From NCBI RefSeq assembly GCF_900141775.1, contig NZ_FSRI01000003.1, positions 434,001 through 498,000 on the forward strand: 64,000 nucleotides of DNA, given 5' to 3'. Under the pieces are notes generated by a model, which had not been told where the DNA came from, ran no database searches, and saw only the letters and a list, made by a program, of their open reading frames with translations. Numbering within the stretch: the first letter of the stretch is position 1; each line of letters starts with the position of its first letter. Of this stretch, positions 1 through 9,419 are shown piece after piece. The stretch is from Salinivibrio sp. ES.052 (lineage in GTDB: Bacteria; Pseudomonadota; Gammaproteobacteria; Enterobacterales; Vibrionaceae). Made by a program: the position numbers and the translations under genes.

Positions 1-18
1 GGCGTTTTATTTCGAGTG

Positions 19-432
19 CTATGGTGCCACCTTGCCACGCAACGCTTTAGTGTGGCTTTTGCGTTTTTTCGATTCCACGCGACGGCGTTGTGAGGCTTTC
101 GTCGGCCTGGTGGGTTTACGTTTTTTCTGCTCGACCATCGCACCTTTAATTAGTGCCGCGAGGCGTTCTAGCGCATCTTCTCGGTTAAGCTCTTGGGTGC
201 GATAGTTTTGTGCTTTGATGACAATGACGCCATCTTTGGAGATGCGAGAATCTGACAGTGTCATCAAGCGTGTTTTGTATGCATCGGGCAGTGATGAGGC
301 AGCGATATCAAAGCGTAAATGGATCGCACTCGATACTTTATTGACATTTTGGCCGCCTTTTCCTGCAGCACGGATAGCGGTTAATTCGATTTCTGACTCG
401 GGGATCGCCACCTTGTTGGAAAGGGTAAGCAT
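19..432 (-). CDS. arfB: Alternative ribosome-rescue factor ArfB (peptidyl-tRNA hydrolase)
   Basis: ArfB (YaeJ) enters stalled, non-stop ribosomes and hydrolyses the peptidyl-tRNA ester without needing a stop codon. The 137-aa length is typical. The N-terminal half carries the class-I release-factor catalytic motif GGQ (residues 26-28) in the context GKGGQNVNK, followed by SSAIHLRF as in the E. coli protein. The C-terminal ~35 residues are strongly basic (runs such as KKRKPTRP and [10 protein letters not shown]); in the family this tail sits in the empty mRNA channel. It lacks the codon-recognition domains of RF1/RF2, which separates it from prfA/prfB. The gene stands alone next to a chemoreceptor gene on the same strand; no operon partner is evident. 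Confidence 0.95.
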   Translation of the reverse strand: MLTLSNKVAIPESEIELTAIRAAGKGGQNVNKVSSAIHLRFDIAASSLPDAYKTRLMTLSDSRISKDGVIVIKAQNYRTQELNREDALERLAALIKGAMVEQKKRKPTRPTKASQRRRVESKKRKSHTKALRGKVAP

Positions 433-527
433 AAAGCCTCAAACATAATGGATGAGGGCGCAGTGTACATAGAACCCAGCCTGTGGCGCAAACCGGCCTA
501 ATCATGAGACACCACCAAGCTGATCAA

Positions 528-2153
528 TTAAAGCTTGAATGTTTCCATCCGCGCTTTTAAGTTGTGGACAAGATTACTGATCTGGTCGCAGGCAATGGCC
601 GTTTGTGAGGCCCCTTCTGCCATCTCCGTTGAGGCACTATTGATGTTCTCAACGCTGTGGTTGAGTTCGTTAGAGACAGAGCTTTGCTCACTGCAGGCGG
701 TGGCTATTTGTGTGCTCCGTTGCGCAATATCGTCGACAGAGACTGCGATCTCTTTCATTTGCTCGCCGGTATCATTGACCGTATCAACACACTGATTGAT
801 CCCTGTTTGGCATTCATGGCTAGAGTCGCGCACCTTGGCTGTATTTTCTTGTAAGGTCTCGATTGTTTGAATAATTTGTTCGGTTGACTCTTGGGTACGT
901 TGAGCCAGAGAGCGGACTTCATCGGCAACCACGGCAAACCCTCGACCTTGCTCCCCAGCACGGGCTGCTTCTATCGCCGCATTCAGAGCAAGTAAATTGG
1001 TCTGCTCAGCAATACCACGGATCACATCAACGACTACATTGATATCTTCTGAGCTGGATTTTAATTGCTCTGTCAGGGTTTCGGACGCCGCCATTAACCC
1101 GGAAACACGCTGAATGATTGCAATCGCTTGCTCTAACGAACCACTCCCTTTTTTCGCAATCTCTGCTGCCGAATGCGCTGAGGTTGCACCTTCTTCGGTG
1201 TTTTGTGCTACTTCACTGACAGCCGCTTGCATTTCTGTCATGGCAGACGCCACCGATCCAAGCTCTTGCTGTTGATTTTGCATACCGGAGGCATTTTGAG
1301 ATGAAATGGCACTGACTTCTTCAACGGCGGCCGTTAATTGGATAGTAGAATCGTTTATTTCTGATACTAGTTCGTGCAGGTTACTCTGCATGGTTACTAG
1401 CTCTTTGAGTAAAGTGCCGAGTTCATCTTTGGATAAATCTTTCTCGTCTATTTTGTTATTGAGCTGACCTTTAGCAATACTCGAAGCAAAGGCGAGCGCT
1501 TTATCGACAGGGCGAGAGATGGCACGAGAGAGAAGAATAGAGGCGGCCATAATGACTAAAACGATCACAAGTGTCCCAATGGCCGCGTTGACCTGAGCGG
1601 ATGTTGCTTCACTCTGCGCTTCTTCGCCTATTTGCTGTACTAAGTCGTCGTTAAGATCGAGTGTGTTATCCAAGCTTTTGAGCGCTTTAGAGTAGGTTCC
1701 AAAGCTTGATAGCACCACCTCATTGGCTTTGTCGGGATCGCCATTCCTTAACAGCGAGTTATAAGATTGGGTTTCCTTAATATATTGATTCCAAGTATTT
1801 TTAAACACATTGAATGACTGTTTTTCTTGCTGGGTCAGATCCAGTGCTTGATAAGCTTTTATACCGGCTTGGACATCTGCACGCCATTGATCAAGATCGT
1901 CTAACCATTGCGATATTTTGGGGTTACCGCTGTTCGGCAGCAGTGAAAACTCATCTTTGCGGACTTTGGTGATATCGACCTGAATGCCTTTTAAAATTGA
2001 TACTGAAGGTAGGCTTTTGTTTGATAGTTGATTGATATCTTTACTGAGCGTGGATAGGCCAACCATAAACATGGTTGCAACCGAAGCAAAAACGATAAAA
2101 ACGGCAATAAAGCTGAGCCATATCTTTTTGACAACACTGAGATCTTTCATCAT
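528..2153 (-). CDS. Methyl-accepting chemotaxis protein, four-helix-bundle sensor type
   Basis: Transmembrane chemoreceptor of 541 aa that would signal through CheA/CheW. An N-terminal membrane segment (about residues 10-32) is followed by a ~160-residue periplasmic, mostly helical region of the 4HB_MCP type, a second membrane segment (about 190-210), a HAMP domain and a cytoplasmic signalling coiled coil. The conserved hairpin tip is clear ([20 protein letters not shown], then [14 protein letters not shown]). It ends in METFKL and has no NWETF-like pentapeptide for CheR tethering. The first of two adjacent ATG codons is preferred because AGGA lies 6 nt upstream. The ligand cannot be told from sequence. 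Confidence 0.93.
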   Translation of the reverse strand: MMKDLSVVKKIWLSFIAVFIVFASVATMFMVGLSTLSKDINQLSNKSLPSVSILKGIQVDITKVRKDEFSLLPNSGNPKISQWLDDLDQWRADVQAGIKAYQALDLTQQEKQSFNVFKNTWNQYIKETQSYNSLLRNGDPDKANEVVLSSFGTYSKALKSLDNTLDLNDDLVQQIGEEAQSEATSAQVNAAIGTLVIVLVIMAASILLSRAISRPVDKALAFASSIAKGQLNNKIDEKDLSKDELGTLLKELVTMQSNLHELVSEINDSTIQLTAAVEEVSAISSQNASGMQNQQQELGSVASAMTEMQAAVSEVAQNTEEGATSAHSAAEIAKKGSGSLEQAIAIIQRVSGLMAASETLTEQLKSSSEDINVVVDVIRGIAEQTNLLALNAAIEAARAGEQGRGFAVVADEVRSLAQRTQESTEQIIQTIETLQENTAKVRDSSHECQTGINQCVDTVNDTGEQMKEIAVSVDDIAQRSTQIATACSEQSSVSNELNHSVENINSASTEMAEGASQTAIACDQISNLVHNLKARMETFKL

Positions 2154-2306
2154 CTACTTTCCTGTTGATCGCGTGTGTGAACCAGCGCAAAGGTATTTTT
2201 ACAATGATATTAAGCTAAGCGTAGACGATTTAAATGATAAAAATATTATTAATGCTGCGGGGGATGAACGTTTTGATGGAAAACCGGAAAATCACTTATT
2301 TATAAG

Positions 2307-2351
2307 AGCGGGTCATTAATATTAATGTGGTTAGGCTAGACCCGCTTTTTT
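2307..2351 (+). terminator. Rho-independent terminator-like hairpin with plus-strand T run
   Basis: AGCGGGTC (2307-2314) pairs perfectly with GACCCGCT (2339-2346) and is followed by six T on the plus strand (2346-2351); the loop is 24 nt and contains the palindrome ATTAATATTAAT. The best T run serves plus-strand transcription although no plus-strand gene is visible upstream. It lies downstream of the minus-strand DUF4105 gene and may end that transcript, but the minus-strand tail (CTTATAAAT) is poor. Confidence 0.45.
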
Positions 2352-2410
2352 CGCGTATGCGCGTGTTGTTTTGCTGTCAGTTCTAGGCGAAGGCGTACGA
2401 TTTCACGTGT

Positions 2411-4279
2411 TTAAAAGTAAAAATAGCTCATTATTTGGCCACTCATCTCTTCGCCCTCCCAGTGCTGATAGCGTGCTTTACTGCGGATAGACCAATCCGA
2501 CGTGATGCGCCAGTTCCATGTCATATCCACTTGTGATTGCGACAGCGAATCACGATTAAGCAGAGGGAGATATTGGGCTTGTAAACCGAGGCGGTGGTCA
2601 TCAGCGAGTTGCCAAAGCAAGCCAGATTCGATCCCTGTTGCAATATTTAGCTGGTCATCACTGGCATCGCCATGTGAGAGTGCCGTGGACCACAGAGCGT
2701 AAGCATGGAGACCATCGGCCTCTCCCCAAGACTGACCGATGCCTCCTTGTGCAAACCAACGGCTGGACTGCTCGTGCGCAGTGGGTAGACGATCAAACCC
2801 CGCGCGGATATTCCACGACAGGCTAGAAAAAACCCGTTTTTTTGGCGCAATGGTCATCGCATCGATCAGGTAGAGCTTATCCAATTGTGTCTTGCCGTCT
2901 TCATCATGACTCATTGCCACATCGACAAAACTGATTTGTGCGCCGGGCACAAAGCCATCTTGGGGATCCAGTAAATCATGGTAGGCCGCGCGCCATTCGA
3001 GGCTTAACGCATCTGGACGATACTTCGATGTGCTTGCGCCAATCCCAACGCGTGTAGAGCCGTGCCCCTTGTCCGGTGCGACACTAGTATTAGCAACTGG
3101 CTCAAAGGGAGAAGCCGCACTCACTTGGCTGCGCAACGCCAGCAGCTGGGTGAGGCGCTGTGCATAAGGGTCTCGAGGAAGCCCCTGATCATAGAAATCG
3201 AAATTAAGCCATTCGTACGTAAATTCATAAATAGCTGCCAGCTGCTCCGCACTATATTGTTTGTGGTCAGGAAAATCGCCATTTTTTGTTTTTTGCGCTG
3301 CCTCAAATACGATTGGAGACGTTTGCTCCGACATATTTAACAATCGGGTGCCAAATGATGCGCGGAAGTTAGGCGTTTCAATCAAATTATTATTGGCGAG
3401 TGTTTTAACCGTATCTGAAGGAATGGCTTGAAAAGGGAAGTCATTGACTAATTGTAAATCTTCTCGGGCAAGTTGTAGCAAGGCGAGCAGTTGGTAGGAG
3501 CAGTTTTCATCGAGAAAGTAGTAATCGAAGGTTGCGTTTTGCATTTCCCATAAGTGCAGGAGTACCCGGTTAACTTCTTGCTCGGAGAGGTTGAGGGCAT
3601 ATTCCCAAATATCGCGGGACTCAATGTCATTGTATTCTCGTACCTTACGATAATAAGGCATGACGGTAAACTGTCCCGGGTACGCGCCAAACAGGCCTTT
3701 TGCGGCATACAAAGCAGCGTTATCGTTTTCGTTTGGCTCGGCAGCAAAGTTGACGGCGAAGGCGACTAATTCTTTGTTTCTGGTCTGATCCTTAGCATCA
3801 ATGCGTAGCAGGGTATGACCGAACATGGATGACGGGTTATTCATAAATGCTGTCGGGAACACCAGCGTCATGGCTTCAGGGTCAAGCACCTTTTTCCAGC
3901 GTTCAAGCTCGGGACAATCGAGTGTGGCAGTACGCCCTGCTTGAGATTCGAGCCACGTATATCGTGCTGGATAACGGCACTGTGTAGCCTGTGCAACAGC
4001 AGTGTCGGCATGATAAAGCGCGTCAATGGTCGCCGTGAGCTCTTGTTTTGGCTCCGTCTTTCCGTGAGGAGAAAGGAAGAAGGTTTGAGAATCGATCGTA
4101 CTGTCATAACCAGAAAATGTTTGAGGTAAATAGTGGCCAAGTTTAAGCCAATACGCGTGCTTAGCTAAAGTAGGAATATCGAAGTCACTTTTCTCGGCAA
4201 ACGTAGGTGCGCTAAACAAACAGAGAATAATGAGACTAATAGAGGAAAATAGAGAGGCGAAAGCGTTGAGAAGTCTCAT
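2411..4279 (-). CDS. DUF4105 (Lnb-type) periplasmic/outer-membrane protein
   Basis: Envelope protein of 622 aa. Translation is placed at the ATG giving MRLLNAFAS because a standard signal peptide follows (hydrophobic stretch ending SAPTFA); an upstream in-frame ATG would run through a terminator hairpin. The N-terminal two thirds match the DUF4105 family, which has a papain/NlpC-like arrangement: a His in the segment SMFGHTLLRI and a Cys in FLDENCSYQLLALL are the likely active-site residues. The last ~200 residues are rich in alternating aromatic and hydrophobic positions and end in YFYF, as in outer-membrane beta-barrels. The family is often called a lipoprotein-N-acyltransferase-like (Lnb) protein; the substrate here is unknown. 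Confidence 0.8.
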   Translation of the reverse strand: MRLLNAFASLFSSISLIILCLFSAPTFAEKSDFDIPTLAKHAYWLKLGHYLPQTFSGYDSTIDSQTFFLSPHGKTEPKQELTATIDALYHADTAVAQATQCRYPARYTWLESQAGRTATLDCPELERWKKVLDPEAMTLVFPTAFMNNPSSMFGHTLLRIDAKDQTRNKELVAFAVNFAAEPNENDNAALYAAKGLFGAYPGQFTVMPYYRKVREYNDIESRDIWEYALNLSEQEVNRVLLHLWEMQNATFDYYFLDENCSYQLLALLQLAREDLQLVNDFPFQAIPSDTVKTLANNNLIETPNFRASFGTRLLNMSEQTSPIVFEAAQKTKNGDFPDHKQYSAEQLAAIYEFTYEWLNFDFYDQGLPRDPYAQRLTQLLALRSQVSAASPFEPVANTSVAPDKGHGSTRVGIGASTSKYRPDALSLEWRAAYHDLLDPQDGFVPGAQISFVDVAMSHDEDGKTQLDKLYLIDAMTIAPKKRVFSSLSWNIRAGFDRLPTAHEQSSRWFAQGGIGQSWGEADGLHAYALWSTALSHGDASDDQLNIATGIESGLLWQLADDHRLGLQAQYLPLLNRDSLSQSQVDMTWNWRITSDWSIRSKARYQHWEGEEMSGQIMSYFYF

Positions 4280-4310
4280 ATCAGTACAACGAGTTATATA
4301 TGAAAACATG

Positions 4311-4333
4311 AAAGTGCCCGAGTAGGGCACTTT
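4311..4333 (-). terminator. Terminator hairpin after the DUF3015 gene
   Basis: AAAGTGCCC (4311-4319) and GGGCACTTT (4325-4333) form a perfect 9-bp stem with a 5-nt loop. On the minus strand it follows the DUF3015 stop codon by about 50 nt. It lies just upstream of the DUF4105 start, so it would also limit read-through. Confidence 0.6.
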
Positions 4334-4383
4334 CGTACTCTATCCTAACCAAGTTGGAGAGGATAATATCAGCGTTTTATCAC

Positions 4384-4866
4384 TTAGATTTTATACGCTG
4401 CAAGCTGATCGTTTTGAGCCACAACCGTGTTTAGGTTGGTCAGTACTTCCTGTGAAGTTACTTGCTCTGAGGTCACGATTGACGCAAAGTTTTGCTTTGC
4501 AACATCGTTGAACGCTGCTTTGTCTGCATCTTTGATGCCCCAAACTTCAGAAAGCGTTGCCAAGGTTTCACCTTCACCACGTGCGATATCACGCGCTAGG
4601 TTGTCCATATTTCCGTCGATGAACATAGCCAGTTTCTGCTGTGAATCAATGGTGCCTGTACCGTCACAGCCCAGCGTACCAAAAGTGATACCAAAGGTTT
4701 GGTTACCTGATGTACCGTTCGTGGTAGCGCCGAGAACTTTGTAAACTTTCCCTTGTTGACCATCAAATACCATTGTACCCAGACCACAGCCGATATCTGA
4801 ATCTGCCAATGCCGCGCCAGAGAGAGGAAGGGTAGCAAGTGCAGCAATAGCGATAAATTTTTTCAT
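4384..4866 (-). CDS. DUF3015 family secreted protein
   Basis: Small exported protein of 160 aa. A clear Sec signal peptide (MKKFIAIAALATLPLSGAALA) precedes a mature part beginning DSDIGCGLGTM. The motif GCGLG and the later TFGTLGCDGTGTI, each with one cysteine, are the recognisable features of DUF3015 proteins and could form a disulfide. The rest is acidic and helical. The function of the family is not known. The gene has its own terminator and a 180-bp upstream region separating it from hmp, so it is probably monocistronic. Confidence 0.85.
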   Translation of the reverse strand: MKKFIAIAALATLPLSGAALADSDIGCGLGTMVFDGQQGKVYKVLGATTNGTSGNQTFGITFGTLGCDGTGTIDSQQKLAMFIDGNMDNLARDIARGEGETLATLSEVWGIKDADKAAFNDVAKQNFASIVTSEQVTSQEVLTNLNTVVAQNDQLAAYKI

Positions 4867-5050
4867 GGTAATCCTTTTAGTAAACGTGTTGGCAATTGGA
4901 GTCTAACCCGAATTTGCTTCTCAAATGTGAGATATTTAGACAGGAAAACTCTAAAAACTAGGTGTGCCGATTCTATTGACTATCTTGTATGGTTTCAAGT
5001 ACACCCTTTATGAATTGGGGTGATGTGCCAAAAAATAGATAAAATCAAGC

Positions 5051-6235
5051 CTACAACGCTTTATGTGGCCCAAAGCACTCATAGTGGAACTGTTCGTCAG
5101 GCACGCCAAGCTCGCGAAGCTGCGCTTGGATATGGCGCATAAAGCCAACTGGGCCGCAGAGATACACTTGCACTGTGTCTGAACGAAAGGCATCGCTCAC
5201 CGCAGTCAAATCCATCCATCCGATATGATCAAAGTCTTGTCCAAGCGTATCTGCGGGTTGAGGTTGGTTATACCAAATGTGCGTCTGAATATGCGCGTGC
5301 TGACGCGCGAGGGTGCGGACAGAATGATTGAAAGCATGCAGTTTGCCGTTCTCGGTAGCATGCAGCCAAGTGACGGGCGCGTCATGTTCGGTCAGGCTTT
5401 CCAGCATCGCCAACATTGGCGTTATGCCCACCCCGCCAGAAATTAATACCACGGGTGCATCCTGATCCACGTTCAGTTTGAGATCGCCCGCTGGTGGGGT
5501 GAGCATCACAGTGCCACCAACGGCTAACTCGTCATGTAAGTAATTGGAGACCTGACCTTGTGGCTCCCGTTTCACTGAGATCTGATAATGCTGGCTGTTC
5601 GGCGCGTGTGACAAACTGTATTGGCGAATTGCTTGATGTTCAAAGCCAGTATGATTGACCACCATGCCAATGTATTGCCCGGCCGTAAAAGGCGCGACGG
5701 GCTGACTGTCTTGAGGGGCAAATACAAAACTGGTGACCTGTTCACTTTCAGGACGTTTTTCAATCAACGTGAAGGCTCGCTGCCCTTGCCAGCCACCGAT
5801 TTGGGCGTGGTTATCTTCATAAAGCTGCCGCTCTTTGGCGATAAAAACATCCGCGAGCACTTGATAGGCCTCAGCCCACGCATCAAGCACGGCTTGTCCC
5901 GGCGAAAGTAGTTCATCAATGGTGGCCAATAAATGCTGACCGACAATCGGATAGTGCTCGGCTTTGACCAGCAAACTCGTGTGTTTGTGGGCAATTTTCT
6001 CTACCGCGCCTAGTAAAGCAGGTAGGTTGTCGATGTTCTGTGCATAAGCACAAATTGCGTTAAACAGTGCTTCACGCTGATCGCCATTTTGCTGGTGGCG
6101 CAGATTAAAAATATTCTTTAACTCGGGGTGATGGTGGAATAGCCTTTGGTAAAAGTGGGTTGTCAGCTTCGGGCCAGTTTCGGCGAGCACAGGGGCGGTT
6201 GATTTCACAATATCAATGGTTTGTTGGCTTAACAT
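5051..6235 (-). CDS. hmp: Flavohaemoglobin, nitric oxide dioxygenase
   Basis: Hmp oxidises NO to nitrate with O2 and NAD(P)H in the cytoplasm. The 394-aa protein has an N-terminal globin (about 1-140) with the distal Tyr29 and proximal His85 expected for Hmp, then an FAD-binding domain (about 150-255, RQYSLSHAP and the GQVSNYLHD region) and an NAD-binding domain ([12 protein letters not shown], later YLCGPVGFM), ending HYECFGP. I start at ATG 6235, which has AGAG upstream, because the conserved N-terminus [13 protein letters not shown] begins there; an in-frame ATG six codons earlier lies inside the operator. It is divergent from nsrR with an NsrR box in between, so repression relieved by NO is expected. 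Confidence 0.97.
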   Translation of the reverse strand: MLSQQTIDIVKSTAPVLAETGPKLTTHFYQRLFHHHPELKNIFNLRHQQNGDQREALFNAICAYAQNIDNLPALLGAVEKIAHKHTSLLVKAEHYPIVGQHLLATIDELLSPGQAVLDAWAEAYQVLADVFIAKERQLYEDNHAQIGGWQGQRAFTLIEKRPESEQVTSFVFAPQDSQPVAPFTAGQYIGMVVNHTGFEHQAIRQYSLSHAPNSQHYQISVKREPQGQVSNYLHDELAVGGTVMLTPPAGDLKLNVDQDAPVVLISGGVGITPMLAMLESLTEHDAPVTWLHATENGKLHAFNHSVRTLARQHAHIQTHIWYNQPQPADTLGQDFDHIGWMDLTAVSDAFRSDTVQVYLCGPVGFMRHIQAQLRELGVPDEQFHYECFGPHKAL

Positions 6236-6247
6236 CAGCGTTTCTCT

Positions 6248-6272
6248 AAACATGTATATTTAATGCATGTTT
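6248..6272. promoter_or_regulatory. NsrR operator between hmp and nsrR
   Basis: The stretch contains ATGTAT (6252-6257), a 5-nt spacer ATTTA, and ATGCAT (6263-6268), flanked by AAAC and GTTT. This matches the 6-5-6 ATGYAT/ATRCAT architecture of gammaproteobacterial NsrR sites. It sits 17 nt upstream of the hmp start codon. Confidence 0.8.
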
Positions 6273-6343
6273 TAAGTTGTATCTCAAATATATCTTTTGA
6301 TCAATAGAAGACTTACAATTTGGCGGGGCAGCAAGAGGCGCAC

Positions 6344-6769
6344 ATGCAACTAACCAGCTTTACAGATTACGGACTTCGCACCTTGATTTTTCTGGCCTCC
6401 TTGCCAGAGGGTGAGCTCACCAACATTACCGAGGTGACACGCTTGTTTGGTGTGTCGCGCAATCATATGGTGAAAGTCATCAACCGTTTAGGGCAGTTAG
6501 GATATATTCAAACGGTGCGCGGGAAGAACGGGGGAATTCGTCTACTGCAAGCGCCGACCGCGATTACGGTGGGGCAAGTGGTGCGCGATCTTGAACCGTT
6601 GGAGCTCGTCAATTGCTCGGTTGAGTTTTGTCATATCACCCCAGCGTGCCGTTTAAAAGAGCGTTTAGCGAAAGCCAAGCAAGCCTTTTTAGAGGAGTTA
6701 GATGCATGCACCATCGATGCGCTTATCAACGACAATCGCGAGTTAATGATCTTGCTCACCCGCCCCTAA
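6344..6769 (+). CDS. nsrR: Nitric-oxide-sensing Rrf2-family repressor NsrR
   Basis: Cytoplasmic [Fe-S] regulator of 141 aa that releases DNA when NO nitrosylates its cluster. The N-terminal winged helix (about 1-60, with [16 protein letters not shown] as recognition region) is followed by the three cluster cysteines Cys91, Cys96 and Cys102 in the exact CX4CX5C spacing of NsrR, which separates it from IscR. The ATG is preferred over an upstream TTG because AGAGG precedes it and because the family begins [10 protein letters not shown]. Divergent hmp is the evident target. The ABC transporter gene 29 nt downstream is probably cotranscribed. Confidence 0.95.
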   Translation: MQLTSFTDYGLRTLIFLASLPEGELTNITEVTRLFGVSRNHMVKVINRLGQLGYIQTVRGKNGGIRLLQAPTAITVGQVVRDLEPLELVNCSVEFCHITPACRLKERLAKAKQAFLEELDACTIDALINDNRELMILLTRP

Positions 6770-6798
6770 ATGTGCACGGGCAGCACTAAGTAGAGCTT

Positions 6799-8610
6799 AT
6801 GGCCAATTCCGCTTCAACGCGCGCCGTCTCGACGCCATCTGCTTCAAGTCGCAACAGTAAAAATCTAACGGTTCTGTGGGAGCTGATTGCGTTTGTTCGT
6901 CCTTATCGCTGGCAGGTGATCGCGGCATTGCTGGCCTTAGTGTTTACCGCGTCATTGACGCTCTCGGTCGGACACGGCGTTCGCCTTTTGATCGACCAAG
7001 GCTTTGCACAGCAATCACTGGTTGAGCTGGGGAATGCGGTACAGTTTATTTTGCTGATCACGGTATTGATCGCGATCGGTACCTTTTTCCGGTTCTATCT
7101 GGTGTCATCGGTGGGTGAACGGGTCAGTGCCGATATTCGCCAAGCGGTCTTTGATCATGTGATTGGTCTACATCCGAGCTATTTTGAAACCCACGGCAGT
7201 GGCGAAATCATGTCGCGTATCACCACAGATACTAGCTTGCTGCAAAATATCATCGGCTCGTCCTTTTCCATGGCGATGCGCAGTGCGCTGATGTGCGTGG
7301 GCGCCATCATCATGCTGCTTGCCACCAATATTAAACTGACCTTGATTGTGCTGGCCTCCGTGCCTTTTATTTTGGTGCCAATACTTATCTATGGCCGTCG
7401 TGTGCGGGCGTTGTCGCGGCAAAGCCAAGATTCGATGGCGGATGTAGGTAGCTATGCTGGTGAAGCCATCACCAATATTAAAACCGTGCAAAGCTTCGCA
7501 GTAGAAGATCACGCCAAAGCCGCATTTGGTCAAGAGGTGGAGCGCGCCTATCAGATCGGACGCGAGCGCGTCAAACAACGAGCCATTCTTATTTCCGGCG
7601 TGATCGTGATTGTGTTCAGCGCCATTACTGGCATGTTGTGGGTTGGCGGTCGCGATGTGATTCAAGGTACTATGTCAGCAGGGGATCTGGGTGCCTTTGT
7701 GTTTTTCGCCATCATGGTTGCCTCTTCGATGGCTACCTTGTCGGAAGTGATGGGGGAGTTGCAGCGCGCGGCAGGCGCGACGGAGCGCTTGGTGGAACTG
7801 TTGCACGTGCAAAGCCATATTCGAACTCCCGCCACCTCGCCGAGTGCCGATGCCCAATCATTAAGCAATGATATTCGCTTTGAAGCGGTACATTTTCATT
7901 ATCCCACGCGTCCTCATCAAGCAGCGATTGATGCGTTGAACCTTGTGATTCGGCCCGGTGAAGTCGTCGCCTTAGTCGGACCGTCGGGAGCGGGGAAAAC
8001 TACCGTATTTGAATTACTGCAACGCTTTTATGATCCGCAGTCAGGTGCGATTAGGCTGGGCGGGCAAGATATTCGTCGCTTATCCCCGCAAGCTTTGCGC
8101 CAACAAATGGCACTAGTGCCACAACAACCCGCTCTGTTTAGTGATGATGTAATAGGCAATATTCGCTACGGCAGGCCAGGCGCCAGTGAGCAAGCCGTGA
8201 AAGAGGCAGCGATTCAAGCGCATGCCGATGGGTTTATTCAGCAATTACCGGACGGCTACAACAGCTTTTTAGGTGAGCGAGGCGTGCGGCTTTCGGGCGG
8301 CCAACGACAGCGAATTGCGATTGCCCGCGCGATTCTCAAGGATCCACGAATTTTATTGCTCGATGAAGCCACCAGTGCGCTGGACAGTGAAAGTGAACAT
8401 GCGGTACAGCAAGGCTTGGCGGCTTTAATGCGCGACCGAACCACCTTGATTATCGCGCACCGCTTATCGACCATTCAGCATGCTGACCGCATTGTCGTGA
8501 TGGATCAAGGCAAGCTTGTTGATGTAGGCAGCCATACCGACCTGCTGGCACGCTGCCCTCTGTACCAACGCTTAGTAAAACGGCAGTTTAGCCATGTCTC
8601 AAATGGCTAA
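6799..8610 (+). CDS. ABC transporter, fused permease and ATPase (MsbA/half-exporter type)
   Basis: A 603-aa half-transporter that would work as a homodimer exporter in the inner membrane. The N-terminal part has six predicted membrane helices (first about residues 38-60, last ending near 310) in the ABC exporter type-I fold. The C-terminal ATPase has Walker A GPSGAGKT (394-401), a Q-loop, the signature LSGGQRQ (from 498) and Walker B/D-loop ILLLDEATSALD (about 517-528), then the H-loop in IIAHRLST. All catalytic residues are present. The Ser/Thr-rich N-terminal tail is unremarkable. The substrate (lipid, drug or peptide) is unknown. It follows nsrR by 29 nt, and its stop overlaps the convergent DUF6435 gene. 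Confidence 0.88.
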   Translation: MANSASTRAVSTPSASSRNSKNLTVLWELIAFVRPYRWQVIAALLALVFTASLTLSVGHGVRLLIDQGFAQQSLVELGNAVQFILLITVLIAIGTFFRFYLVSSVGERVSADIRQAVFDHVIGLHPSYFETHGSGEIMSRITTDTSLLQNIIGSSFSMAMRSALMCVGAIIMLLATNIKLTLIVLASVPFILVPILIYGRRVRALSRQSQDSMADVGSYAGEAITNIKTVQSFAVEDHAKAAFGQEVERAYQIGRERVKQRAILISGVIVIVFSAITGMLWVGGRDVIQGTMSAGDLGAFVFFAIMVASSMATLSEVMGELQRAAGATERLVELLHVQSHIRTPATSPSADAQSLSNDIRFEAVHFHYPTRPHQAAIDALNLVIRPGEVVALVGPSGAGKTTVFELLQRFYDPQSGAIRLGGQDIRRLSPQALRQQMALVPQQPALFSDDVIGNIRYGRPGASEQAVKEAAIQAHADGFIQQLPDGYNSFLGERGVRLSGGQRQRIAIARAILKDPRILLLDEATSALDSESEHAVQQGLAALMRDRTTLIIAHRLSTIQHADRIVVMDQGKLVDVGSHTDLLARCPLYQRLVKRQFSHVSNG

Positions 8611-8780
8611 GCGTTGTTTTCCAATTCTTTAATTTGTTGGTCAATCTTTTCTGCTTCTTCGGTGAGCAGTGAATAACCACGGATGTCGCCGTTGCGCTGC
8701 GCCTGAAAGGCTTGTTGCTGCTTAGCTTCGTACTGTTTTTTAAGCTTTTTAACCGGATTTGGTTTTAAAAATGAGAGCAT
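8607..8780 (-). CDS. Small DUF6435-family protein
   Basis: A 57-aa basic, glutamine-rich helical protein: MLSFLKPNPVKKLKKQYEAK at the start, then QAQRNGDIRGYSLLTEEAEKI in the middle. This layout (hydrophobic start, KKL.KQY, RNGDIR.YS.L..EAEKI) matches the small DUF6435/Lacal_2735-like proteins, which have no known function. AAGGAC is positioned as ribosome binding site before the ATG. Its stop codon overlaps that of the convergent ABC transporter gene by 3 nt. It is short and easily missed by length filters. Confidence 0.85.
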   Translation of the reverse strand: MLSFLKPNPVKKLKKQYEAKQQQAFQAQRNGDIRGYSLLTEEAEKIDQQIKELENNA

Positions 8781-8900
8781 GTCGCGTCCTTTATTTTAAA
8801 CTAACATGCTCCATTACGATGCGAAGCGGGGCTTGGATGATCCGTCGCCCCATTTATTGATAGGCGGACAGTGAGTGCCTGCGTTAGTGTGTACCAAAGT

Positions 8901-9308
8901 CTAAAACGAGTAGGTCACGCCCAGTGCGCCGCCAAGTTGTAGCTCTGGGCCACCATGGAAATTAAGCTCGGGATGAATTTGACCATAAGCACTGATCTGC
9001 TTATTGATTACCCAATCGAGTCCAATCGGCAAACGCACGCCATAATCGTCATCCCATTCGGCCCAGCCACCGGCGCCCACATACCAATCAACAGGAATAT
9101 CAGGGTTATCAAAAGTGCCATGTTGAAAAAGGTAATCAAACGCGGTGCCGTCATTGCCGAGGGTAAAACGGTATTGATCGTCGACTTCTAGTACAGCGCT
9201 TAGTTGTTGATCGACGGCGAGACCCGCCGCGATGTTGGTTTTCTCTTTTGCCACCGCGTGGGTGGTTAGCCCGAGTGTTATTAGGATGGCAAGCGCGATA
9301 GGTTTCAT
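8901..9308 (-). CDS. Small exported beta-barrel-like protein
   Basis: A 135-aa protein with a signal peptide (cleavage likely after THAVA). The mature part alternates polar and hydrophobic residues in strand-like segments (WYVGAGGWAEW, VRLPIGLDWVIN, LQLGGALGVTYSF) and ends in Phe, the usual C-terminal signature for outer-membrane beta-barrel insertion. At ~115 mature residues it would be a small barrel or barrel-like fold. No named family is recognised with confidence. Its promoter region (9309-9419) separates it from the next minus-strand gene. Confidence 0.75.
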   Translation of the reverse strand: MKPIALAILITLGLTTHAVAKEKTNIAAGLAVDQQLSAVLEVDDQYRFTLGNDGTAFDYLFQHGTFDNPDIPVDWYVGAGGWAEWDDDYGVRLPIGLDWVINKQISAYGQIHPELNFHGGPELQLGGALGVTYSF

Positions 9309-9419
9309 GGTGTGCCTTTTACTGCTTTTTCAGATGGCACAGAATGTAGCGGTGTCAGTGAAACAATCTGTCAAGCGTTTGTCAGCCGCTTCTAAAATCT
9401 TGTGCGGGAATGTCAGCGG

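Noticed and set aside
7168..7665. 165-codon minus-strand frame inside the ABC transporter gene
   Set aside because: Antisense shadow of a well-supported coding region; His-rich composition is the usual result of reading GC-biased third positions.
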